Part shown: one piece after another, positions 32,661 through 41,730 of the stretch
How the letters are laid out: each line of letters opens with the position of its first letter
Numbering within the stretch: position 1 is the first letter of the stretch
Assembly (NCBI RefSeq): GCF_002934665.1
Contig: NZ_NIRS01000006.1
Coordinates: forward strand, 124,001-188,000
Length of the DNA: 64,000 bases
Direction of reading: 5' to 3'
DNA from: Pseudomonas laurylsulfatiphila
Lineage (GTDB): Bacteria > Pseudomonadota > Gammaproteobacteria > Pseudomonadales > Pseudomonadaceae
Translations under genes and position numbers: made by a program
The notes under the pieces: model-generated
What the model was told of the DNA's origin: nothing
What the model saw: the letters and a program-made list of their open reading frames with translations, nothing else
Database searches by the model: none

Positions 32661-33569
32661 TCAATGGTCGGTCCCCTGCACGATCCGCTCATTCAGCCAG
32701 TTCAACGCCTGGTCTCCGCCCCGTCGCTTGTGCCAGACCAGTACAAAGGTAAACGACGGGATGTGAAAGGGCGGCGGGACGACAATCAGTGACTGCTCAT
32801 CGATATCGCGCAAGCCGCGCGAAGCGACGGTGAGGATCAGGTCGGTGCCGCTGATGCACTCCGGGGCGACGCTCCAGTGCGGCAGGCTGACAGCCACACG
32901 CCGACGTTCACGCATTGCGGTCAACGCGCGCTCGATTTCCGGGGTGCCGCTGCCGCGCATTTCCAGCAGCACATGGGGTCGAGCCAGGTAGGTGGGCAGG
33001 TCGAGCACTCCGTCGGCGGGCAGGCTATTGCGATCCACCAGGCAGGCGTAGTGCTCTTCGAACAGCGGCGTGCTGCGCAATTCGTTGGGCATTTCCGGGA
33101 ACACACCCATGGCGACGTCAATATCACTGTTGAGCACGCCGTCGAGCATGCTTTCGCGGCTGCCATGGCTGATTTGCAGGTCGATGCCCGGCGCTTCGCC
33201 GCGCAAGGTCCGGATCAGTCCCGGCAGGACAATGGCGGCGCCATAGTCGGACATCGCCAGGCGGAAGGTGCGCCTGGCAGTAGTCGGATCAAACGCGTTC
33301 GGCGCCAGCAGCGCTTGCACCTAGGCCAGGGCTTCGGCCAGCGGTGCCACCAGTTCCAATGCTCGTGGCGTCGGAACAAGGCCGGACCCGGCACGCACCA
33401 GCAGCGGATCGCCGAGCAGGTCGCGCAATCGCGCCAGCGCATGACTGACCGCAGGCTGGCTCAAGTGCAAACGCTCGGCCGCCCGGGTCACGTGTTGCTC
33501 GGTGAGCAAGGCGTCGAGGATCACCAGCAAGTTGAGGTCGATGCGTCGAAGATCATTCATCTGCTGCAT
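32661..33569 (-). pseudogene. LysR-family regulator interrupted by an in-frame stop
   Basis: The reading frame encodes a normal 302-codon LysR protein. The winged-helix part (MNDLRRIDLNLLVILDALLT, then LHLSQPAVSHALARLRDLLG) is at the start, and the co-inducer domain begins at RTFRLAMSDYGAAIVLPGLI. A single TAG at 33321-33323 ends translation after 82 residues (GluAlaLeuAla-stop). The frame continues without any shift, so one base change (CAG to TAG would restore Gln) explains it. It lies divergent from a YdcZ-type transporter it probably controlled. A sequencing error cannot be excluded. Confidence 0.88.
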
Positions 33570-33646
33570 GTTCTGGATAACAAAACGGAATTTAAATCTG
33601 CGCGACGAATACCCTAGAGTCCAGCAAAACCTGTTGGAGAACGATC

Positions 33647-34135
33647 ATGAGTACGTTGCATTGGGCTGGTCTGGTGGTGCTGGCAATGATTGCCGGGGCG
33701 GTGGTGCCGTTTCAGAGCGCGATCAACGTCAACCTCGGGCGCGGGTTGGGACATCCGTTGTGGGCGACGCTCGCCTCGTTGCTGGTGAGCGTTATCGTGC
33801 TGTTGCCGATCATCGTCGCGATGCGCTTGCCGTTGCCATCACTGGCCTTTATCGGCAAAGCACCGCTGTGGATGTGGGCGGGTGGCGCTTTTGGGGTGTG
33901 CTTCATTTCCCTGGCATTGGTGCTGCTGCCCAAGCTCGGTGCCGCGGGGTTTATGGCATTGGCGCTGGCAGGGCAAGTGGTGGCGTCGTTGTTGCTGGAT
34001 CACTTCGGCTGGTTTGGCCTGGTGGAGCGGCAGGTCACCTTGCCCAAGGTGCTTGGGGTGGTGCTGTTGATGGGCGGGGTGGTGTTGATTCAATTCAGTG
34101 ACGCTGCGGAAAAAGCGATGACAGCGACTTCTTGA
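33647..34135 (+). CDS. YdcZ-type (DUF606) DMT transporter
   Basis: This 162-residue membrane protein has five hydrophobic segments and the family-like motif GAVVPFQSAINVNLGRGLGH. DUF606 proteins are half-size members of the drug/metabolite transporter superfamily and act as dimers. It is divergent from the broken LysR gene, a typical regulator-target arrangement. The substrate is unknown. Confidence 0.85.
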   Translation: MSTLHWAGLVVLAMIAGAVVPFQSAINVNLGRGLGHPLWATLASLLVSVIVLLPIIVAMRLPLPSLAFIGKAPLWMWAGGAFGVCFISLALVLLPKLGAAGFMALALAGQVVASLLLDHFGWFGLVERQVTLPKVLGVVLLMGGVVLIQFSDAAEKAMTATS

Positions 34136-34136
34136 A

Positions 34137-34216
34137 GATCAAAAGATCGCAGCCTCAGGCAGCTCCTACGGGGATGCGTGGTCCGGGCAGGCGCTGCCGA
34201 AGGCTGCGATCTTTTA
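34137..34216. repeat. Family B repeat pair
   Basis: Inverted family B arms (GATCAAAAGATCGCAGCCTC and AGGCTGCGATCTTTT) lie between convergent transporter genes. The right edge contributes the TAA stop of the MFS gene at 34214-34216. Confidence 0.88.
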
Positions 34217-35545
34217 AAACTTGTCGAGTGTGCGCAACTTCTGCGGCAACCCCCACAGCAACAGCGCCACCGCGATCAGTGCACAGACACCAATGACATA
34301 CAGCGCCGGAGTGGTACTGCCGGTCAGGTCCTTGATCCGGCCGACCATCACCGGGCTGACGATGCCACCAAACTGGCCCAGGGTGTTGATCACCGCAATC
34401 CCGCCCGCTGCGCCCGCGCCGGCACCGGCCAGCAGTTTCGGCGGCAGGGTCCAGAAGCTCGGGATGGAGGCGATGATCCCGGCACCGAGCAGGCCCAACG
34501 CGACGATCAGGAAGGTCGTGTGGCTGGCGAAGATCCCCGCACAGAAGAACCCGACCGCACCGACGGCCACCAGACCGGCAACATACTTGCGCCGCTCGCC
34601 GGAAGCATCGGACAGGCGTCCGATCACCACCATGCTGATGGCGCCGCAGATGTACGGGATGGCGGTCAGCAGGCCGATCATCACCGGACTTTCGGTGCCG
34701 GCGCTGCGGATCAGTTGCGGCGCCCAGAAATTCAGGCCGTAGGACGCCACCTGGATCAGAAAGTAGATCAGCCCCAAGGTCAGGAAACCCGGAATCCGCA
34801 GCGCGGCGAGCAACGAGCCACCGCTCTTGTGCGGCTCATGCTGGGCGATGCGGCTGGCCAGCAAGGTCTTCTCCGAAGGCGTCAGCCAATGGGCATCTTC
34901 GATGCGGTCCTTGAGCAGGGTCAGCACCAGCAAACCGAGGCCGATGCACGGCACGCCGCCGAGCAGGAACAGCCAGTGCCAGCCGCGCATATCCAGAAAG
35001 CCGTCGAGGTGTTGCAGCACCAGGCCCGAGAACGGCGCGCCCACCAAGCCCGCGAACGCCGACGACAGGAACAGCATCGAGGTGATGCGTCCGCGATAGT
35101 GCTGCGGGAACCACAGGGTCAGGTAATACAGCACGCCCGGGGCAAAACCCGCTTCCATCGCGCCGATCACGAACCGCAGCACGTAGAACTGCCATTCGCT
35201 GTTGACGAACACCATGGTCGCCGTAGCCAGGCCCCAGGACATCATGATCCGGGCGATCCAGCGCCGGGCGCCGACCTTGTACAGCATCATGTTGCTCGGC
35301 ACTTCGAAAATCACGTAACCGACCACGAACAACCCGGCGCCGAGGCCGTACGCGGTGTCGCTCAGGCTCAGGTCGGTCTGCAGCTGAAACTTGGCGAAGC
35401 TGATGTTGATGCGGTCGAAAAAGGCGAACAGGTAGCAGACCATGATCAGCGGCATCAGGCGCCAGGCGACTTTGCTGACCAGGGCTTTTTCGGTGTCGTG
35501 GCTAACGGACGGGCTCGCGCTCGCCTCCAGTGCATTCAGGCTCAT
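34214..35545 (-). CDS. MFS transporter of the anion:cation symporter type
   Basis: This 443-residue major facilitator protein has 12 segments. The first segment motif LMPLIMVCYLFAFFDRINIS and the AKFQLQTDLSLSDTAYGLGA stretch are typical of ACS-family carriers of tartrate, galactonate, phthalate-like and other acids. It is transcribed with the CoA-ligase-free degradation genes of the next two entries in the same direction. Uptake of a dicarboxylate or hydroxy acid for that pathway is inferred. Confidence 0.88.
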   Translation of the reverse strand: MSLNALEASASPSVSHDTEKALVSKVAWRLMPLIMVCYLFAFFDRINISFAKFQLQTDLSLSDTAYGLGAGLFVVGYVIFEVPSNMMLYKVGARRWIARIMMSWGLATATMVFVNSEWQFYVLRFVIGAMEAGFAPGVLYYLTLWFPQHYRGRITSMLFLSSAFAGLVGAPFSGLVLQHLDGFLDMRGWHWLFLLGGVPCIGLGLLVLTLLKDRIEDAHWLTPSEKTLLASRIAQHEPHKSGGSLLAALRIPGFLTLGLIYFLIQVASYGLNFWAPQLIRSAGTESPVMIGLLTAIPYICGAISMVVIGRLSDASGERRKYVAGLVAVGAVGFFCAGIFASHTTFLIVALGLLGAGIIASIPSFWTLPPKLLAGAGAGAAGGIAVINTLGQFGGIVSPVMVGRIKDLTGSTTPALYVIGVCALIAVALLLWGLPQKLRTLDKF

Positions 35546-35613
35546 TGCGGTTCTCCAGGCGGACTTCCCGTGGGTGTCCGATTGTTTTTGTTGTCTGGTT
35601 GAGGTGCTTTTTA

Positions 35614-35706
35614 CTGTGGGAGCGAGCCTGCTCGCGATGGCTGAGTCACATCCAACATTGATGTCGACTGCCTCACCGCTATCGCGAGCAGGCTCGCTCC
35701 CACAGG
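35614..35706. repeat. Family A REPIN
   Basis: Two inverted GTGGGAGCGAGCCTGCTCGC units enclose about 45 bases. It separates the MFS gene from the HMG-CoA-lyase-like gene. Confidence 0.92.
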
Positions 35707-35715
35707 GGTGTGATG

Positions 35716-36642
35716 TCAGGTGGGGATCGGGTGCAGGTCACAATTGCGCCCGGCCTTGGCCAGTTGCCCCGGTACTTCGTGGCCGAGCAGCGCCGGCAGT
35801 CCTCGGGACAGTTTCAGCAGCAGCGGCAGATCGATGCCGGTATGAATGCCGACCTCATCGCACAGGTTCACCAGGTCTTCTGTACAGATGTTGCCCGAGG
35901 CTCCCGGTGCAAACGGGCAGCCGCCGAGGCCACCCAACGCGGCGTCGAAACGTCGGGCACCAGCCTCGTAGGCGGCCAGCACATTGCAAAGGCCGAGGCC
36001 ACGGGTGTTGTGGAAATGCAGGGTCAAATCCGCCGGGGACACCCGCTGCAGCACCCGGCGCACCAGTCGGTCGACCTGGCGCGGATTGGCCATGCCCGTG
36101 GTGTCGGCCAGGGTGATGCCCCGGATGCCGAGTTCCTGATAGGCCTCGACGATTTGCAGGACGCGGTCCTCATCGATCTTGCCCTCGAATGGGCAACCGA
36201 AAGTGGTGGCGATGCTGCCATTGAGACGCACCGGGCTTTCGCCAACGAACCGCACGATCTCGCCGAACGCTGCCAATGAATCCTCACAGCGCATGCGCAT
36301 GTTCGCCAGGTTGTGGGTCTGGCTGGCGGACATCACCAGGTTCAGTTCATCGGCACTGCACGCCAGCGCCCGTTGCGCCCCCTTGAGGTTGGGAATCAAG
36401 GCGACGTAGATCACCCCCGGCTGCCGGGTAATGCCCTTGAACACCAGCTCACCATCGCGCAACGCAGGAATGGCCTTGGGCGACACGAACGAACCGGCTT
36501 CGATGCGGCTGAATCCGGCCAGCGACAGTTGATCGATCAAGGCAATTTTGTCGTGGGTTTCAACCCAGGTCCGCTCGATTTGCAAACCGTCGCGCGGGGA
36601 CACTTCCTGCACAATCAGGCTGTCGGAATAATCGGTGATCAT
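35716..36642 (-). CDS. Hydroxymethylglutaryl-CoA lyase family protein
   Basis: This 308-residue TIM-barrel enzyme of the HMG-CoA lyase/DRE-TIM group has active-site motif EVSPRDGLQIE near residue 12, metal ligands in LTLHFHNTRGLGL, and a GGLGGCPFAPGASGN loop carrying the catalytic Cys. It follows the CoA-transferase gene with a 4-base ATGA overlap. Together they suggest CoA activation of an acid followed by acyl-CoA cleavage, giving acetyl-CoA and a keto acid. The exact substrate is unknown; citramalate-like or hydroxymethylglutarate-like acids are candidates. Confidence 0.88.
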   Translation of the reverse strand: MITDYSDSLIVQEVSPRDGLQIERTWVETHDKIALIDQLSLAGFSRIEAGSFVSPKAIPALRDGELVFKGITRQPGVIYVALIPNLKGAQRALACSADELNLVMSASQTHNLANMRMRCEDSLAAFGEIVRFVGESPVRLNGSIATTFGCPFEGKIDEDRVLQIVEAYQELGIRGITLADTTGMANPRQVDRLVRRVLQRVSPADLTLHFHNTRGLGLCNVLAAYEAGARRFDAALGGLGGCPFAPGASGNICTEDLVNLCDEVGIHTGIDLPLLLKLSRGLPALLGHEVPGQLAKAGRNCDLHPIPT

Positions 36643-37832
36643 TGCACCACTCCTTCGACTTTCAGGCGTTCGATGTCCATCGCGGTGAGGCCCAACTGCG
36701 CGAGGATGCCGTCGGTGTGCTGGCCCAGCCCGGGGCCGGACCAGTTCACGCTGCCGGGTGTCTCGGAGAGTTTCGGCACGATGCCCGGCATTTTTACCGT
36801 GGCACCACCGGGCAGCTCGGCATTGAGCAGCATGTCCCGCGCCTGATAGTGCGGATCGGCGACGATGTCGGCCACCGAGTAGATGCGTCCGGCCGGGACT
36901 TCGGCGGCTTCCAGCGCGGCCAGCACCTCATCGATGGGCAGGCTGCTGGTCCAGTGCGTGATGGCGGCGTCGAGCAGGTTGCTTTTCGCTGCACGCCCGT
37001 CGTTGTGGGCGAATTCCGGCGCCTCGGCCAGATCGGCGCGACCGATGGTGTGCATCAGGCGCTTGTAGATCGGATCGCTGTTGCCGGCAATCACCACGTA
37101 GGCGCCATCGGCGGTCAAATAGGTATTGGATGGCGCGATCCCCGGCAAGGCGCCGCCGCTGCGTTCACGCACATGGCCGAGCATGTCGTATTCCGGCACC
37201 AGGCTTTCCATGACGTTGAACACGCTTTCGGCCAGGGACACATCGACGATCTGCCCGCCACCCTGCCCGGTCTTGACCCGCAGCAATGACATCAGCGCAC
37301 CGATCACCGCATGCAGCGAAGCCAGGGAGTCGCCAAGGCTCACGCCGACCCGAGCCGGCGGCGAACCGGGGGTGCCGGTGGTGTAGCGGATGCCGCCCAT
37401 GGCCTCGCCTATGGCACCGAACCCCGGACGGTCGCGGTAAGGGCCGGTCTGGCCGTAACCGGAAATCCGCACCAGGGTCAGGTTGGGGTTGAGGGCGTGC
37501 AACACGTCCCAGCCAAGGCCAAGTTTCTCCAGGGCGCCGGGGCGCAGGTTTTCGATCAGCACATCGGCGCTGGTTGCCAATTGCTTGACCAGTTCGATGC
37601 CTTCGGGGGATTTGAGGTTCAGCGCCAGGGACTTCTTGTTGCGCGATTGCAGGTACCACCACAGCGAGGTGCCTTCGTGCAGCTTGCGCCATTTGCGCAG
37701 GGGGTCGCCCTGCCCCATGGCTTCGATCTTGATCACCTCGGCGCCGAACTCGGCCAGCATGCGCGCGGCGAACGGCGCGGCGATCAGCGTGCCGATCTCG
37801 ATCACTTTGATTGCACTCAGGGGGGCAGTCAT
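36639..37832 (-). CDS. CaiB/BaiF (class III) CoA-transferase
   Basis: This 397-residue family III CoA-transferase has the N-terminal motif VIEIGTLIAAPFAARMLAEF, the SRNKKSLALNLKSPEG segment, and LIENLRPGALEKLGL followed by VRISGYGQTGPYRDRPGF. The catalytic Asp follows in the GVSLGDSLA region by family alignment. It activates a carboxylic acid by CoA exchange. Overlap with the lyase gene indicates one operon. Confidence 0.9.
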   Translation of the reverse strand: MTAPLSAIKVIEIGTLIAAPFAARMLAEFGAEVIKIEAMGQGDPLRKWRKLHEGTSLWWYLQSRNKKSLALNLKSPEGIELVKQLATSADVLIENLRPGALEKLGLGWDVLHALNPNLTLVRISGYGQTGPYRDRPGFGAIGEAMGGIRYTTGTPGSPPARVGVSLGDSLASLHAVIGALMSLLRVKTGQGGGQIVDVSLAESVFNVMESLVPEYDMLGHVRERSGGALPGIAPSNTYLTADGAYVVIAGNSDPIYKRLMHTIGRADLAEAPEFAHNDGRAAKSNLLDAAITHWTSSLPIDEVLAALEAAEVPAGRIYSVADIVADPHYQARDMLLNAELPGGATVKMPGIVPKLSETPGSVNWSGPGLGQHTDGILAQLGLTAMDIERLKVEGVVQ

Positions 37833-37950
37833 CGCGGGGTACCTCTTGTTCTTGGAATATGAGCCAAGGCTAGAGGACTGATGCCTGATGAATCCAACCT
37901 TCAGTTGGCAACGAGCGTTCGCGAAACGCGAACGCTTGACGACTCATCAC

Positions 37951-38037
37951 CTGTAGGAGCTGCCGCAGGCTGCGATCTTTTGACTTTGTTTTGTAGAAGC
38001 AAGATCAAAAGATCGCAGCCTGCGGCAGCTCCTACAG
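37951..38037. repeat. Family B repeat pair
   Basis: Inverted family B arms (GTAGGAGCTGCCGCAGGCTG and its complement) enclose about 25 bases. It sits between the CoA-transferase start and the LysR gene end. Confidence 0.92.
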
Positions 38038-38057
38038 GGGGGGCTTCCATCGGGGAA

Positions 38058-38966
38058 TCAATTTATCCCACGCAAATGCTCAAACAACATCCGGCTCACC
38101 GGCGACAGCAGCGCCTCGTCGCGCACCACCAGAATCAGCGCCCGATCGGACCATTCGTCCGTCAACGGCACCGCGTGCAAACCCAGCGCCCGGCCAAACA
38201 ATTCATAGGCCCGCTGCGGAAGGATGCCGATCCCCATGTTGGCCTGGACCATGCGGCACATGGCATCGAACCCCGGCACATGAATGCGCACCCGCAACAC
38301 CTTGCCGGCTTCACGGGCCGCAGCATGGGTACGCATGTTGATCGAACTGGCGGCATGCAACCCAACGTAATCGCTGCCCAGCGTATCGGCGAACGCCACG
38401 CTCGACCGGTTCGCCAAGGGATGATGCGGCGGCATCAACACCACCAGTTTGTCCTGGCGATACAGCACGCTGTGCAGGCCCTTGATGTCACTATCGATGG
38501 AACAAATGCCGAGGTCGGCCACCCCGTCGAGCACGCCCTGAATCACCCCGGCGCTGGGGCGTTCTTCGAGGTCGGTCTTGACTTGTGGGTGACGCTCGGA
38601 AAAATCCCGCAGGTCCTCGGGCAAAAACTGAATGATCGCCGACAGGTTGGCGAGCATCCGCACATAGCCGCGCACGCCGTGGCTGTGCTCGCCCAGTTCG
38701 AGGCCCATTTTCTCGACGTTGAACAGCATCTGCCGGGCATGGTGTAGCAGGGTTTCACCGGCCGGCGTCAGGGACATGCCCTTGGCCTGGCGCACGAACA
38801 GGCTGATGCCCAGCGCCTCTTCCAGCTCCATCAGGCGTTTGCTCGCCGCCGAGACGGCAATCGCTTCGCGCGACGCGGCACGGGTCAGCGTGCCCTCCTC
38901 ATGGACCGCGACGAACAGTTGCAGAGTGATCAAGTCGAGACGGCGGATCAGGCTTTTTTGCAGCAT
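38058..38966 (-). CDS. LysR-family regulator
   Basis: This 302-residue LysR protein has the winged-helix start DLITLQLFVAVHEEGTLTRA and AISVSAASKRLMELEEALG-like recognition region. The C-terminal effector domain begins near residue 90. The ATG at 38966 is chosen because an upstream in-frame start would precede the helix-turn-helix by 45 extra residues. It lies upstream of the CoA-transferase/lyase/MFS genes in the same orientation and likely controls them. Confidence 0.9.
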   Translation of the reverse strand: MLQKSLIRRLDLITLQLFVAVHEEGTLTRAASREAIAVSAASKRLMELEEALGISLFVRQAKGMSLTPAGETLLHHARQMLFNVEKMGLELGEHSHGVRGYVRMLANLSAIIQFLPEDLRDFSERHPQVKTDLEERPSAGVIQGVLDGVADLGICSIDSDIKGLHSVLYRQDKLVVLMPPHHPLANRSSVAFADTLGSDYVGLHAASSINMRTHAAAREAGKVLRVRIHVPGFDAMCRMVQANMGIGILPQRAYELFGRALGLHAVPLTDEWSDRALILVVRDEALLSPVSRMLFEHLRGIN

Positions 38967-39097
38967 CGGGTACTCGGCGAAGTCGGCTCGGGCGAAGTCG
39001 CAGCATAACGTTCTTCGCCTGCGTCGTGCCGTGGTCCGGCAGCCGGTCGTGATAAAGTCGCCGCCCAAAGACCTTTTGCCGTGAGACGAAGACCGCA

Positions 39098-40117
39098 ATG
39101 ACCGATTTCCAGGATGTCGATGCCCAACTTGAAGACTGGAACGCCTTGCGCAGCACCGCTTCGTTCAGTGGTTTGCTGGTGGGCAACGGTGCCAGTCGCG
39201 CGGTATGGGACGATTTCGGCTACGAGTCGCTGTTCGAAAATGCCCGCACCGTTGAAGAAAAGCCCCTGAGCCCGTCCGAGCTGAGCGTGTTCGACGCGAT
39301 GCAGACCCGCAGTTTCGAGCAGGTACTGAGCGCGTTGAAAACCACCAGCCGGGTCAACAAGGCCCTGGCCGTCAGCTCCGCCGCCCCGCGCAATCGCTAT
39401 TACGCGATCAAGGAAGCGCTGATCAACACCGTGCATGCGGTGCATATCCCGTGGCGACTGGTGGTGCCTTCGACGCTGGCAACGATCAATCAGGAACTGG
39501 CCCGCTACCGCACGGTGTTCACCACCAATTACGATCTGATCAACTACTGGGCGGTGCAACACCAGCCCGAGGCGATCACCGATCTGTTCCAGGGGGCCGA
39601 ACCCGCTTTCGACCTGAGCGACACGGCCACTGACAAAACCCGTTTGCTGTACCTGCACGGCGGTCTGCACCTGGTGCGCAACCAGGACGGCACGGCGCGC
39701 AAGCTGATGTCGACCGAGGGCACGTTGCTGGGCAACTTCGCGATCAACAACACGATCAAGACCCTCGACGACGTGCCACTGTTCGTCAACGAAGGGCCGA
39801 GTGCGGACAAGCTCAAGACCATCCGCAGTTCGGACTATCTGTCGTTCTGCTACGAGCAATTGCTCGGTCACGGCCAGGCGCTGTGCATCTTCGGCCATGC
39901 GCTGGGGGAGCAGGACAGCCACATCATCCACGCTTTGCGCCTGGCAAAGCCGCAGGTGCTGGCGATCTCGATTTACCCGCGCAGCAAGGCCTTCATCCAG
40001 CACCAGAAGCGGCACTACGTGAAGGTGTTTGAGGGGACGGGGGTTGAGTTGCGGTTTTTTGATTCCAAGAGCCATGCGTTAGGGAGCCCGAAACTGACGG
40101 TTCCGGTCGAGGTTTAG
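39098..40117 (+). CDS. DUF4917 protein with SIR2-like features
   Basis: This 339-residue protein carries SIR2-fold signatures: LLVGNGASRAVWDDFGYE near residue 25, FTTNYDLINYW near 140 and LLYLHGGLHLV near 182. A C-terminal nucleotide-binding-like part reads ALCIFGHALGEQDSHIIHAL. The order matches DUF4917 proteins, which belong to a SIR2-like superfamily. Several SIR2-like proteins degrade NAD in phage defence. No partner gene (HerA, TIR, reverse transcriptase) adjoins it, so a defence role is only a possibility. Confidence 0.8.
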   Translation: MTDFQDVDAQLEDWNALRSTASFSGLLVGNGASRAVWDDFGYESLFENARTVEEKPLSPSELSVFDAMQTRSFEQVLSALKTTSRVNKALAVSSAAPRNRYYAIKEALINTVHAVHIPWRLVVPSTLATINQELARYRTVFTTNYDLINYWAVQHQPEAITDLFQGAEPAFDLSDTATDKTRLLYLHGGLHLVRNQDGTARKLMSTEGTLLGNFAINNTIKTLDDVPLFVNEGPSADKLKTIRSSDYLSFCYEQLLGHGQALCIFGHALGEQDSHIIHALRLAKPQVLAISIYPRSKAFIQHQKRHYVKVFEGTGVELRFFDSKSHALGSPKLTVPVEV

Positions 40118-40137
40118 CGGCGACTGATCTGACGCAT

Positions 40138-40200
40138 TCGCGAGCAGGTACGCTCCCACAGTAGAGTACATTACCCCTGTGGGAGCGAGCCTGCTCGCGA
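40138..40200. repeat. Family A REP pair
   Basis: Two inverted family A arms, the left slightly decayed (GAGCAGGTACGCTCCCACAG), lie between the DUF4917 gene and the convergent regulator gene. Confidence 0.88.
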
Positions 40201-40216
40201 AGCTTTTGCAGTCAGC

Positions 40217-40759
40217 TCATTCTTCGGTGCTATGCACCACCACCAGCAACTGCGCCTGCACCTCACCCACCGAACGAATCCGGTGCGGTTTTTGCGCATT
40301 GAAGTGCAGCGCATCGCCACGATCGAGCAGCACGCGCTCATTCATGAAGTCCACTTCCACCCGCCCTTCGTGGACGAACAGAAACTCCTCGCCCAGATGC
40401 TCCTTGAAGGTTTTGTCGGTGAACTCCGCTGGCGGGTAAATGATGAACGGCAGCAGGCTGCGTTCGCTGACCTGATGGGCCAGCACCGCGTAACCCGGAT
40501 TGTTGCCACTGGCCCCCAAAGGTTGCCGCTCGTGGCTGCGCACCAGGCTGTAGCTGTCGAGGCCGGCGTTGTCTTCAGAGAACAACTCCTCGACCTTCAC
40601 GTTCAGCGCCTTGGCCAGTTTCAACGCCGCCGCAATCGACGGCGTGTTCAACCCGCGCTCGACTTTCGACAGGTAACTCTTGGTCATGCCGGATTGTTCG
40701 GCCAGCGCTTCCAACGTCACGCCAAGTTTTTTTCTTAGTAATTTCAAACGGATAGACAT
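40217..40759 (-). CDS. XRE-cupin transcriptional regulator
   Basis: This 180-residue regulator has an N-terminal lambda-Cro/XRE helix-turn-helix (LGVTLEALAEQSGMTKSYLS, then KVERGLNTPSIAAALKLAKA) and a C-terminal cupin fold (about 105-178) for a small ligand. It is divergent from the aldolase/lyase pair. A perfect 17-bp palindrome sits in the shared spacer, so autoregulation and control of the pair are likely. The ligand is unknown. Confidence 0.9.
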   Translation of the reverse strand: MSIRLKLLRKKLGVTLEALAEQSGMTKSYLSKVERGLNTPSIAAALKLAKALNVKVEELFSEDNAGLDSYSLVRSHERQPLGASGNNPGYAVLAHQVSERSLLPFIIYPPAEFTDKTFKEHLGEEFLFVHEGRVEVDFMNERVLLDRGDALHFNAQKPHRIRSVGEVQAQLLVVVHSTEE

Positions 40760-40804
40760 GTGGAGCGATTAATCCATCAAGGAGGCAACGATTTACCCTT
40801 GCCA

Positions 40805-40821
40805 ATGACACAATGTGTCAT
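40805..40821. promoter_or_regulatory. 17-bp palindromic operator for the XRE-cupin regulator
   Basis: ATGACACA-A-TGTGTCAT is a perfect dyad between the divergent regulator and aldolase genes, with a further half-site AGTGTCAT at 40833-40840. The position suits repression of both promoters. Confidence 0.75.
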
Positions 40822-40918
40822 ATAGTCTCTTTAGTGTCATTTGCACTCACCAACGACTTTGCGAGGAACCGGTGAGCGGCAAACCCGACGTCCATTGAAT
40901 CACCCAAAGGACACCGAT

Positions 40919-41701
40919 ATGGCCAAGACATTAGCACTGCCCAAAGAGCAACTGGTCAAGCACGCGCTGAGCCAAATGCAAAATACCCTGGCGGATAATA
41001 CGTGGACCGCCCGGCAAAAGCTGGCCCTGACCTGCCGCATCCTGTTCGAACACGGTCACGATTCCGGTCTTGCCGGGCAAATCACCGCCCGTGGCCCGCA
41101 GCCCGGCACTTACTACACTCAACAACTGGGCCTGGGTTTCGACGAAATCACCGCGGACAACCTGCTGCTGGTCAACGAAGACCTGGAAGTGCTCGAAGGC
41201 CACGGCATGCCCAACCCGGCCAATCGTTTTCACAGTTGGGTATACCGCGCCCGCCCGGATGTGAACTGCATCATCCACACCCATCCAACCCACGTTGCCG
41301 CCTTGTCGATGCTGGAAGTACCGTTGCAGATTTCCCACATGGACCTCTGCCCGCTCTATGACGACTGTGCGTTTCTCGAAGGCTGGCCGGGTGTGCCAGT
41401 GGGCAACGAGGAAGGCGAATTGATTGCCGGGGCACTGGGAGACAAACGGGCGATCCTGCTTTCGCACCACGGCCAATTGTCCACCGGCAACACCATCGAG
41501 GAAGCCTGTGTCATCGCGCAACTGATCGAACGTGCAGCGAAGCTGCAATTGCTGGCAATGAGCGCCGGGACCATCAAGCCGATCATCCCCGCGCTGGGCC
41601 GTGAAGCCCATGACTGGATTGCGAGGCCGAAACGTCACGCCGCCGCTTTCAACTACTACGCCCGGCAGAGCCTGCGCCAACACGCCGATTGCCTGAACTG
41701 A
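40919..41701 (+). CDS. Class II aldolase/adducin family protein
   Basis: This 260-residue protein has the class II aldolase fold, with metal ligand motif IIHTHPTHV near 120 and LLSHHGQLSTGN near 195. It has the layout of L-fuculose-phosphate-aldolase-related enzymes and non-phosphorylated sugar-acid relatives. The ATG at 40919 is preferred to an upstream start. It is followed 29 bases later by a DapA-family gene. The pair implies cleavage of two carbon-carbon bonds in one unknown catabolic route. Confidence 0.85.
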   Translation: MAKTLALPKEQLVKHALSQMQNTLADNTWTARQKLALTCRILFEHGHDSGLAGQITARGPQPGTYYTQQLGLGFDEITADNLLLVNEDLEVLEGHGMPNPANRFHSWVYRARPDVNCIIHTHPTHVAALSMLEVPLQISHMDLCPLYDDCAFLEGWPGVPVGNEEGELIAGALGDKRAILLSHHGQLSTGNTIEEACVIAQLIERAAKLQLLAMSAGTIKPIIPALGREAHDWIARPKRHAAAFNYYARQSLRQHADCLN

Positions 41702-41730
41702 ACCCAGACCTTTTTGAACGGAGAGACATC

